Assembly (NCBI GenBank): GCA_025463305.1
Contig: JAOBWK010000033.1
Span: 1 to 23,486, forward strand
DNA: 23,486 bases
Direction of reading: 5' to 3'
DNA from: Ilumatobacteraceae bacterium
Lineage (GTDB): Bacteria > Actinomycetota > Acidimicrobiia > Acidimicrobiales > Ilumatobacteraceae
The position numbers were made by a program, and so were the translations under genes. The notes under the pieces were generated by a model, which was not told the origin of the DNA, searched no databases, and saw only the letters and a program-made list of their open reading frames with translations. Numbering within the stretch: the stretch's first letter is position 1; every line of letters begins with the position of its first letter. Below, one piece after another: positions 14,995-21,200 of the stretch.

Positions 14995-16044
14995 ATGGCG
15001 ATGATCCGGGGCATGAACGGCGAGTGGATGGCTGCGGAGATGGCCGAGCAGCCGCGCGTGCTCGCCGGGCTGGCGGCACGGCGCAACGAGATCCGCGCCG
15101 CCGTCCGCGCCCTGATCCCGGAGACACCGCACGGGGTCGTGTTCGCGGCGCGGGGTTCGTCCGCGAACGCCGCAATGCACGGTCGGCTCGTCGCGGAGCT
15201 GGCGACGCGTCGCCCGGCCACGATCGCGGCGCTGTCCGTGCCGGCCGCGTACGGCATCGACGTCGACTACGCCGGTTGGCTCGGCGTCTCCGTCAGCCAG
15301 TCGGGTCGCACCCCGGAGATCGTCGCCGCGCTCGACGGCCATCGTCGCTCGGGCGCGGCCACCATCGCTGTCACCAACGACACGACGAGCCCACTCGCCG
15401 TCGCCGCCGACCTGTGCGTCGCGCTGCAGGCTGGCATCGAGCGCGCCGTACCCGCCACCAAGACGTACACCGCGCAGGTCGCCGTGCTCGCGATCATCGG
15501 TGATGCCTTCCGCCGACGCTCGGCCGATGACGCCGCGTGGGGACGCCTCGCCGACGGTGTGCAGGCCTGCCTCGACGACGAGTCACCGGTGCTGGGCGTT
15601 GCCGACGCGCTCGCCTCGGTCGACGCCTTGGTCACCTCCGGCCGCGGCTTCGGGCACCCTGCGGCGCGCGAGGGTGCGTTGAAGATCAAGGAGCTGACGT
15701 CCATCGCGGCCGAGGGCTACTCGCACCTCGACCTGCTGCACGGTCCCATCGCGGTCGTCGGTCCGGACGTGCCCGCGCTCGTGGTCGCGCTCCGCGGCCC
15801 GACCGAACCCGACACCCGCCGGCTCGTCGCCGAGCTCTCAGCCCGCGGCGCACCCGTGTGGACGATCGGCGACATCGATGGTGCCGACATCCCCATCGGC
15901 GTCGCCGGCGCGGGCGACCTGCCGGAGTCGCTGAACGGCATCCTCGTCGCCGTCCGGATGCAGCAGATCGCGCGACTGGTGTCCCTTGCCCGCGGCATCG
16001 ACCCCGATCACCCCAACGCTCTCGCCAAGGTGACGCTCACGTAA
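14995..16044 (+). CDS. double-SIS sugar isomerase/deaminase (NagB-II/AgaS/GlmS C-terminal type)
   Basis: The 349-residue protein has two SIS domains (about 47-165 and 205-335) and no glutaminase domain, as in NagB-II or AgaS deaminases that turn glucosamine 6-phosphate into fructose 6-phosphate and ammonia. The sugar-phosphate motif is SVSQSGRTPEI (99-109). KIKELTSIAAEGYSHLDLLHGP contains E240 and H249 at the positions of the GlmS isomerase Glu and His, and the C-terminus ALAKVTLT is characteristic. Several in-frame ATGs are possible (14995, 15001, 15013); ATG 15013 would give MNGEWMAAEMAEQP, close to the family's common beginning. It is the last gene of the sugar operon, with a palindrome-rich spacer after it. 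Confidence 0.85.
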   Translation: MAMIRGMNGEWMAAEMAEQPRVLAGLAARRNEIRAAVRALIPETPHGVVFAARGSSANAAMHGRLVAELATRRPATIAALSVPAAYGIDVDYAGWLGVSVSQSGRTPEIVAALDGHRRSGAATIAVTNDTTSPLAVAADLCVALQAGIERAVPATKTYTAQVAVLAIIGDAFRRRSADDAAWGRLADGVQACLDDESPVLGVADALASVDALVTSGRGFGHPAAREGALKIKELTSIAAEGYSHLDLLHGPIAVVGPDVPALVVALRGPTEPDTRRLVAELSARGAPVWTIGDIDGADIPIGVAGAGDLPESLNGILVAVRMQQIARLVSLARGIDPDHPNALAKVTLT

Positions 16045-16067
16045 CCGCCGTCGCTGCTCGTCGGGGC

Positions 16068-16101
16068 CGCGCAGACCGCGCACGCGTGCGCGGTCTGCGC
16101 G
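16068..16101. terminator. 34-bp perfect palindrome after the amino-sugar operon
   Basis: Bases 16068-16101 are a perfect, loopless palindrome centred between 16084 and 16085, with core CGCGCACGCGTGCGCG (16077-16092). It begins 23 nt after the last gene of the sugar operon. In RNA it would form a very stable stem on either strand, so a terminator role (without T-run) is plausible. A protein-binding or repeat-element role is equally possible. Confidence 0.5.
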
Positions 16102-16134
16102 ACCGCGGTCGCGCCACACGCGCACGCGTGCGCG
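16097..16134. repeat. further perfect palindromes, one repeating the 16-bp core
   Basis: Bases 16097-16114 (GCGCGACCGCGGTCGCGC) form an 18-bp perfect palindrome. Bases 16119-16134 repeat exactly the 16-bp core of the 34-bp palindrome (CGCGCACGCGTGCGCG), 42 bp downstream. The rest of the 188-bp spacer (16135-16232) shows no gene, only the AAAGGGG ribosome site before 16233. Confidence 0.6.
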
Positions 16135-16232
16135 GAATGCGCGGGGCCACTCGGACGAGGCCGGTGCCGTGGCGCTCGCTGGTCGCTCGCTCACTGCGCG
16201 AAGGTACGGGACACGCGTGAAAGGGGATCGCC

Positions 16233-17006
16233 ATGTCCAGTGCCGTGCCATCACGGGAGCTCGAGGGTCGTCGCATCCTGGTCGTCGGCGCGTCGTCGGG
16301 CATCGGGCGCCACCTCGGGTTGCTCGCCGCCAGCCACGGGGCCACCGTCGCCTTCGCCGCACGACGGGCGAGCCTGGTGCAGGAGGCCGCCGCCGAAGCC
16401 GGCCAGCACAGCATCGGGCTCGTGCTCGACGTGCGCGATCCGGCGTCGTGCGAGCAGGCCGTCGCCGAGGTGGTCGAGGCGTTCGGCGGCCTCGACGACG
16501 TCGTCTACTCGACCGCCGTCGACCGCCTGGTGCGCCTGGCCGACGCCGACGCCGACGACTGGCGCGACACGTACGAGACCAACGTCATCGGCGCCGCGCT
16601 CGTCTGCCGGGCCGCGCTCCCTCACCTCAAGGAATCACGCGGCCGGGCCGTGTTCATCTCGGCCTCGTCGGTCGGCCGGCCACTGCCGGGCATGGCGGTG
16701 TACGCATCGAGCAAGGCCGCGCTGGAGGAGATGGTGCGCGGTTGGCGTGCCGAGCACCCGGATCTTGCATTTGCAACGGTCAAGGTCGGCTCTGCGCTGG
16801 GCACCGGCGTGACCGACTCGTGGGACCGCGAGCTGCTGATCGAGCTGTCGTCGACGTGGCAGTCACTCGGCTACGTGCACGACAACGGACCCGGTGCACC
16901 GATGACAGCTGAGCAGGCCGCCGAGGTGGTGCTGCTGACGCTCACCGCGCCCGTGTGGCTGCGCGAACTGACCGTGGTGTCGGATCCGGGGCGCTTCGTC
17001 GGCTGA
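16233..17006 (+). CDS. SDR family oxidoreductase
   Basis: The 257-residue protein is a classical short-chain dehydrogenase/reductase by length. The cofactor turn is VVGASSGIGRHLG (GASSGIG at 19-25), followed by NVIGAALVCRAALPHL with the structural Asn. The active site is a serine cluster at 143-146 and YASSK (Y157, K161). A basic residue after the second strand (FAARRASL) suggests NADP(H) preference. The NNAG structural motif is replaced by STAVD, which is unusual. The substrate is not evident. The start follows a good ribosome site (AAAGGGG, 6 nt spacing). Its 3' end overlaps the convergent TetR gene by 65 nt. Confidence 0.9.
   Translation: MSSAVPSRELEGRRILVVGASSGIGRHLGLLAASHGATVAFAARRASLVQEAAAEAGQHSIGLVLDVRDPASCEQAVAEVVEAFGGLDDVVYSTAVDRLVRLADADADDWRDTYETNVIGAALVCRAALPHLKESRGRAVFISASSVGRPLPGMAVYASSKAALEEMVRGWRAEHPDLAFATVKVGSALGTGVTDSWDRELLIELSSTWQSLGYVHDNGPGAPMTAEQAAEVVLLTLTAPVWLRELTVVSDPGRFVG
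16765..16776. repeat. AT-rich palindromic 12-mer, copy 2
   Basis: TTGCATTTGCAA, the exact reverse complement of the 12-mer at 6130-6141, lies inside the SDR gene and encodes part of L-A-F-A-T using GCA TTT GCA. Such an AT-rich word is unexpected twice in this GC-rich window. Confidence 0.35.
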
Positions 17007-17646
17007 CCGCCGGCTTGCGTGACCGGGCTGGCTTCGGTGGCGCGGAGAAGATCAGCTGCACGGCGTTGTTCAGCCGCGCCTCGACCACGTCGGGACCGAT
17101 CGCACCTCGGGCCCAGCTGCGCATCACCGCGCCGAGCACGGCCATCAGCACGTTGACGATGGCCGCGGCCTCGGCCGGATCCAGGTCGCCCAGTGGTTGG
17201 ACGAACGTCTCGTTGGTGCGCGACGCGAACTCGTCGTACAGCAGCCTGGCGTACTTGTCGGGCGTGGTCTCGAGGGTGACGATGAGCCGGAAGAACTGGG
17301 GCAGCCGCTCGAACGCGACCACCACGCGGTGGACGAGATCGGCGAGCTGGGCGGGGATGTCGTCGCCGATGAGCGGATCGCGCTGGACGCGGGTGTGCAG
17401 CGATGCGCTCCACTCGACGAGCACCGCGGCGAACAGGTGCTCCTTCGACTGGAAGTAGCGGTACACCGTGCCGACGGCGACATCGGCGCGCTCGGCGACG
17501 TCGCGCATCTGGATCTCTTCGTACTCGCGGCGCTCGAGCATGCGCATCGCCTGGTGCACGATGCGGTCGCGGCGCAGGCGCTGGCTCGGGATGAGCGTGG
17601 CCGGATCGGGTGGGCCGTCGCTGACGGTTGCCGGTCGCGTGCTCAC
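16942..17646 (-). CDS. TetR/AcrR family regulator, KstR-like DNA-binding domain
   Basis: The 234-residue protein has an N-terminal TetR helix-turn-helix (about 23-75): QRLRRDRIVHQAMRML, then YEEIQMRDVAERADVAVGTVYRYFQSKEHLFAAVL. The recognition-helix region ADVAVGTxYRYFxSKxHL is, from memory, nearly the same as in mycobacterial KstR, the repressor of cholesterol genes. The ligand domain is all-helical (LADLVHRVVVAFERLPQFFRLIVTLE). The basic, disordered C-terminal tail (about 205-234) overlaps the SDR gene end by 65 nt. GTG 17646 is the start, 9 nt from a TAGAGT -10, so the mRNA is nearly leaderless. It is divergent from the acyl-CoA dehydrogenase gene and probably controls lipid or steroid genes here, including those behind the operator at 21167. 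Confidence 0.88.
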   Translation of the reverse strand: MSTRPATVSDGPPDPATLIPSQRLRRDRIVHQAMRMLERREYEEIQMRDVAERADVAVGTVYRYFQSKEHLFAAVLVEWSASLHTRVQRDPLIGDDIPAQLADLVHRVVVAFERLPQFFRLIVTLETTPDKYARLLYDEFASRTNETFVQPLGDLDPAEAAAIVNVLMAVLGAVMRSWARGAIGPDVVEARLNNAVQLIFSAPPKPARSRKPAVSRRSAPDPTPRSVRAATRAR

Positions 17647-17700
17647 TGGACTCAGACTCTAGTTCGGCGTCCGGCGAAGCGTTCGTTACCCTGGCGAGCG
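17647..17700. promoter_or_regulatory. divergent promoter region of TetR and acyl-CoA dehydrogenase genes
   Basis: In these 54 bp the minus strand has TAGAGT (complement of 17656-17661) 9 nt before the TetR GTG, inside the decamer CTAGAGTCTG shared with the promoter at 7432. The plus strand has TACCCT (17687-17692) 8 nt before ATG 17701. Both spacings suit leaderless transcripts. A short inverted repeat CGAA-GCG-TTCG (17675-17685) lies between them, but no good match to the KstR consensus is seen. Confidence 0.4.
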
Positions 17701-18918
17701 ATGGACTTCGACGACACCCCCGAAGAAGCCGCGTTCCGCCGCGAGGCCAACGACTGGCTCTCTGCCCACGCCAAGCCCAAGCGCGACGAAGCCGAGCTGA
17801 GTGGCATGTCGGCCATCACACCGGAGGCCGAGCGCGAGCACGTCCGCGAGTCGAAGGCGTGGCAGCACGTGCTCTACGACAACGGTTGGGCGGGCATCAC
17901 CTGGCCGAAGGAGTTCGGCGGCCGTGGCGGCACCTCGATGCAGTCGATGATCTTCGCCCAGGAGCAGGCCAAGTTCGACGTGCCGTCCAGCGTGTTCTCC
18001 CAGGCCATCGGCATGGCCGGGCCGACGCTGATCCAGCACGGCACGACGGCCCAGCAGGAGCGCTTCCTGCCGGCGATGCTGTGTGGCGACGAGGTGTGGT
18101 GCCAGCTGTTCTCCGAGCCCGGCGCGGGCTCCGACCTCGCCGCGCTCAGCACGCGTGCCGAGCTCGACGGCGACGAGTTCGTCGTCAACGGGCAGAAGGT
18201 GTGGACATCGAGCGCGCACTTCAGCGACTGGGGCATCCTCCTCGCGCGCACCGACTTCGACGTGCCCAAGCACCAGGGCATCACGTACTTCCTCGTCGAC
18301 ATGCGTTCGCCCGGCATCGACGTCCGCCCGCTCCGCCAGATCACCGGCTCGGCGCACTTCAACGAGGTGTTCCTCACCGACGTGCGGATCCCGGCGGCGA
18401 ACGTCGTCGGCGAGGTCAACCGCGGCTGGGGCGTCACGATGACCACCCTCGTCAGCGAGCGCACGATGATCGGCTCCGGCACGTCCAACCCGGTGCACGA
18501 CCTGCTCCGCCTGGCCGACCGCTTCGGCGGCCGCGACGACGCGAACACCCGCCAGCAGCTGGCCGCCACGTACACCCGGATGCGGCTGCTGCAGTTCACC
18601 GGATGGCGGGTGCAGACCGCGATCAGCCGTGGCGAGGCCGCCGGCCCGGAGAGCTCGGTGCTCAAGCTCGCCCACACCCAGCAGATCACGGCGATCGCCG
18701 ACCTCAGCATGGACATCGCCGGGGCGAGCGGGATGTTGTCGGACCCCGATGACATGGAGGTCTACAGCTGGGTGCAGGGCTTCCTCAGCCAGTGGGCCAG
18801 CAAGATCGGCGGCGGCACCGACGAGGTGCAACGCAACATCGTCTCCGAGCGGGTGCTCGGCCTGCCGGGCGACGTGCGGGTCGACAAGAACCTGCCGTTC
18901 CGCAGCCTGCCCCGCTGA
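17701..18918 (+). CDS. acyl-CoA dehydrogenase family protein
   Basis: The 405-residue flavoenzyme introduces an alpha,beta double bond into an acyl-CoA. Seen are the N-terminal helical domain (MDFDDTPEEAAFRREANDWL), ITWPKEFGGRGG, the FAD-binding LFSEPGAGSDLA, VNGQKVWTSSAHFSDW, and the C-terminal IGGGTDEVQRNIVSERVLGLPGD. At the position of the catalytic Glu of MCAD (YEGT) this protein has Gly (GGGT), as in many actinobacterial FadE proteins, including subunits of heteromeric steroid-side-chain dehydrogenases. So the base lies elsewhere or in a partner. ATG 17701 is supported by a TACCCT -10 8 nt upstream. It is followed after 14 nt by a hotdog thioesterase. The substrate is not readable; steroid or branched acyl-CoA is suggested by context. 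Confidence 0.92.
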   Translation: MDFDDTPEEAAFRREANDWLSAHAKPKRDEAELSGMSAITPEAEREHVRESKAWQHVLYDNGWAGITWPKEFGGRGGTSMQSMIFAQEQAKFDVPSSVFSQAIGMAGPTLIQHGTTAQQERFLPAMLCGDEVWCQLFSEPGAGSDLAALSTRAELDGDEFVVNGQKVWTSSAHFSDWGILLARTDFDVPKHQGITYFLVDMRSPGIDVRPLRQITGSAHFNEVFLTDVRIPAANVVGEVNRGWGVTMTTLVSERTMIGSGTSNPVHDLLRLADRFGGRDDANTRQQLAATYTRMRLLQFTGWRVQTAISRGEAAGPESSVLKLAHTQQITAIADLSMDIAGASGMLSDPDDMEVYSWVQGFLSQWASKIGGGTDEVQRNIVSERVLGLPGDVRVDKNLPFRSLPR

Positions 18919-18932
18919 GCGAGAGGACCAAC

Positions 18933-19685
18933 ATGAGCGACGCTGTTCGCGAGCCGGTGGCGCTCGCCTCCGACCACTTCATCCAGGGGCTCGACTTCGG
19001 GTTCGGGGAGGATCGCGACGGCGAGACGATGACGCTCACCGTCGGCGTCGCGCCGGGCATGTGCGACATGGGCATCGCCGCGACGTTGGTCGACGTCGCC
19101 GGCGGCCAGGTCATCATGCACGCCCGCTTCCCGTCGATCATCGCGACGACCCACCTCGAGCTGCACGGCATCGACCGGCTCACCGGCGGTGGCGAGCTCC
19201 GCGCGGTTTCGCGCATCATCGCGATGTCGAAGCGCCGGTCCATCGCCGAGGTGATGCTCCACCTCGACGGTGCCGAAGCCATCGCCCACGTCGGCTTCGC
19301 CGTGCGCCATCAGGAGAACATGCCGGCGATGGCGCGCGACTGGGGCCGGCCGCGCCGTGGGTTGGTGCTCACCGAGCCGCTCCGCGACCGCCTCGGGATG
19401 GTCACGCGACCGGACGGCGCGAGCGTGGTGCTGCACCCGGGCGTCGTCAACCTCGTCGGTGGGCTGCAGGGCGGCGCGACGGTGGCGTTGATGGAAGCGG
19501 CGGCGCTGGCGGGCGCCTCTGCTGGCGCTCGCCTCGCCGACGCCAGCGTGAACTACCTCGGCCAGGTGCGTGGGGAGTCCGTCGACGCGGTGGTGGTGCA
19601 CCGGTTCGGGCCGGTGATCACCGTGGACGCGATCGCCCGGCCGGGCGACACACCGAACACGCGGGCGGTCTTCCGCACCGCGTGA
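18933..19685 (+). CDS. PaaI-type double-hotdog thioesterase
   Basis: The 250-residue protein consists of two hotdog units. The first (about 10-130) has GMCDMGIAATLVDVAGGQVI and ATTHLELHGIDRL; the second (about 160-250) has NLVGGLQGGATVALMEAAAL and ADASVNYLGQVRGESVDAVV. Both show the central helix pattern of PaaI/YbgC-like acyl-CoA thioesterases. The first hotdog has Asp in LVDVAGG as a possible catalytic residue; the second has Glu in LMEAAAL. It probably releases free acid from an acyl-CoA, recycling CoA or relieving stalled intermediates. A GAGAGG ribosome site precedes ATG 18933, and the gene is 14 nt behind the acyl-CoA dehydrogenase, so they form one transcript. Confidence 0.8.
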   Translation: MSDAVREPVALASDHFIQGLDFGFGEDRDGETMTLTVGVAPGMCDMGIAATLVDVAGGQVIMHARFPSIIATTHLELHGIDRLTGGGELRAVSRIIAMSKRRSIAEVMLHLDGAEAIAHVGFAVRHQENMPAMARDWGRPRRGLVLTEPLRDRLGMVTRPDGASVVLHPGVVNLVGGLQGGATVALMEAAALAGASAGARLADASVNYLGQVRGESVDAVVVHRFGPVITVDAIARPGDTPNTRAVFRTA

Positions 19686-19772
19686 CGCGCGCAACATCTG
19701 CCGGAAATAGATTCTCGTTCCAGTTTTGGTTACGCTCGCGCGCACCGACCCACGCCCGAGGAGTTCCCGCCA

Positions 19773-21002
19773 ATGAGCAACCCGACTGCCGTCCCTGATC
19801 GCTACACGATCATCTCGTCCGACACGCACGCTGGCGGCAGCCACGCGATGTACCGCGAGTTCCTCGACCCGGCCTGGCGCGACGAGTTCGACGCCTGGCG
19901 CGGCGGCTACAAGAACCCGTTCTCCGACCTCGGCGACCAGCGCCGGTTCCGCAACTGGGACGACGACATGCGCAACTCGCAGCAGGACGCCGACGGTGTC
20001 GTCGGCGAGGTCATCTTCCCGAACACCGTCCCGCCGTTCTTCCCCAGCTTCGTGCTGTTCGCCGCGCCGCCGAAGCCGGCCGACTACGAGAAGCGCCGCG
20101 CCGGCATCCACGCCCACAACCGCTGGCTCGAGGACTTCTGCAACCGCTTCCCCAACCGTCGCGCCGGCATCGGCCAGATCTTCATCCACGACATCGACGA
20201 CGCGATCGAGGACGTCATCTGGATCAAGGAGCACAACCTCCGCGGCGGCATCCTGTTGCCGACGATCCCGCCCGACGTCGACTGGATCAAGCCGCTCAAC
20301 CACCCCGACTACGACCGGCTGTGGAAGGTCTGCGAGGACCTCGAGGTGCCGATCAACTGCCACGGCGGCACCGGCGGCCCGGCCTACGCGCCGCTGCCGT
20401 CGTCCGCGCTGATCATGCTCGCCGAGGTGGCCCACCACTCCCGCCGCCCGCTGCTGTTCCTGCTCCTGTCGGGCGTGTTCGAGCGCTTCCCGAAGCTGAA
20501 GTTCATCATGACCGAGCAGGGTTGCGCCTGGCTGCCGCCGCTGCTCGACCAGCTCGACGGCGTGCTCAAGGCCGTGCGTGACAAGGGTGCCATCGGTGAG
20601 CTCCGCTTCAAGCCCGAGCACATCCTTCCCCGCTCGGCCACCGAGTACGTGCAGCAGAACGTGTGGATGGGCGTCAGCTTCCCGTCGCGCAACGACGTGA
20701 TGGCCACCCGCGAAGTGCTCGGCGTCGAGAAGTTCATGTGGGGCAGTGACTTCCCGCACGACGAGGGCACCTCGCCGTTCACCCGCGAGCACCTGCGCCA
20801 GCTGTTCTTCGACTGGTCCGAGGAGGACATCCGCAAGGTCCTCGCCGAGAACGCCGCGGGCGTCTACGGCTTCGACCTCGCCGCCCTCGCCCCCGAGGCC
20901 GCGAAGTTCGGCCCCGAGGTCGACCTCATCAAGCAGCCCCTGCTCGAGCTGCCCGCCGAGCCCAACGAGGCCCTCCTGCGCAACGCGGTCCCGGCAGCGT
21001 AG
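19773..21002 (+). CDS. amidohydrolase family protein (ACMSD-like metal-dependent hydrolase)
   Basis: The 409-residue TIM-barrel protein belongs to the amidohydrolase-2 group. Likely metal and catalytic residues are D17 and H19 (SSDTHAGG; the usual HxH is DxH here), H197 (INCHGGTGGP) and D326 (GSDFPHDEG, with H329). Other family stretches are WLEDFCNRFPNRRAGIGQI and FIMTEQGCAWLPPLLDQLD. Members act as decarboxylases or as C-C or C-N hydrolases, and several are found in actinobacterial steroid and aromatic catabolic loci. A GAGGAG ribosome site lies 9 nt before ATG 19773. The 87-bp upstream gap has a possible -10 (TACGCT, 19731-19736) and a degenerate operator-like GTTCCAG half site (19717-19723), so it may have its own promoter. 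Confidence 0.85.
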   Translation: MSNPTAVPDRYTIISSDTHAGGSHAMYREFLDPAWRDEFDAWRGGYKNPFSDLGDQRRFRNWDDDMRNSQQDADGVVGEVIFPNTVPPFFPSFVLFAAPPKPADYEKRRAGIHAHNRWLEDFCNRFPNRRAGIGQIFIHDIDDAIEDVIWIKEHNLRGGILLPTIPPDVDWIKPLNHPDYDRLWKVCEDLEVPINCHGGTGGPAYAPLPSSALIMLAEVAHHSRRPLLFLLLSGVFERFPKLKFIMTEQGCAWLPPLLDQLDGVLKAVRDKGAIGELRFKPEHILPRSATEYVQQNVWMGVSFPSRNDVMATREVLGVEKFMWGSDFPHDEGTSPFTREHLRQLFFDWSEEDIRKVLAENAAGVYGFDLAALAPEAAKFGPEVDLIKQPLLELPAEPNEALLRNAVPAA

Positions 21003-21017
21003 ATCCCGGAGATCGTT

Positions 21018-21067
21018 CCACTGGAGGCTTTGCGCGACGCTCGCCCGGCGTGCAAAGCCTCCAGTGG
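21018..21067. repeat. inverted repeat with 16-bp perfect arms
   Basis: CCACTGGAGGCTTTGC (21018-21033) and GCAAAGCCTCCAGTGG (21052-21067) are perfectly complementary around an 18-nt loop that can pair a little further. It begins 16 nt after the amidohydrolase stop and may end that transcript, though there is no T-run. The word GCAAAGCCTCCA recurs at 21114-21125. Confidence 0.65.
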
Positions 21068-21077
21068 CGCGTTCCGG

Positions 21078-21130
21078 CGGGAGTGGAGGTTCTGTGGTGC
21101 GCCCGGGAGGTGCGCAAAGCCTCCATCCCG
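21078..21130. repeat. second, degenerate inverted repeat sharing the GGAGG/GCAAAGCCTCC words
   Basis: CGGGAGTGGAGG (21078-21089) pairs with CCTCCATCCCG (21120-21130) except for one bulged base. The right arm carries GCGCAAAGCCTCCA, also present in the first repeat. The two together look like two copies of one intergenic element. No gene is supported in the 198-bp gap 21003-21200. Confidence 0.5.
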
Positions 21131-21137
21131 CTCCGAA

Positions 21138-21167
21138 TTGACTCGCTCACGTCGGCGCCGCCAGGAT
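21138..21167 (+). promoter_or_regulatory. putative promoter of the DUF35-thiolase operon
   Basis: TTGACT (21138-21143) and CAGGAT (21162-21167) are spaced by 18 nt. The -35 is strong and the -10 weak, as expected for a regulated promoter. The KstR-type site starts on the last base of the -10. Confidence 0.4.
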
Positions 21168-21180
21168 GAAACGCGTTCTA
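21167..21180. promoter_or_regulatory. KstR-type operator
   Basis: TGAAACGCGTTCTA matches all eight fixed positions of the consensus TnnAACnnGTTnnA recalled for mycobacterial KstR. It covers the predicted transcription start, where repressor binding blocks transcription. The adjoining genes correspond to the cholesterol-region set Rv3521-ltp4-ltp3, and a KstR-like TetR gene lies 3.5 kb upstream. Confidence 0.6.
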
Positions 21181-21200
21181 GATCTGGGGGGTTCAAACCT

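Noticed and set aside
16045..16232. Small Arg-rich frames in the palindrome spacer
   Set aside because: They arise from CGCG-rich palindromes and have no ribosome site or protein-like composition.
18762..20792. 676-residue open frame on the minus strand
   Set aside because: It lies antisense to the acyl-CoA dehydrogenase, thioesterase and amidohydrolase genes. Its His/Arg/Val/Asp-rich composition is typical of a GC-rich shadow frame, and no domain is recognisable.
21030..21200. 57-residue N-terminal extension of the DUF35 protein
   Set aside because: It would translate the inverted repeats, the promoter and the operator. The Arg/Ser-rich sequence has no family match, and GTG 21201 fits the family.
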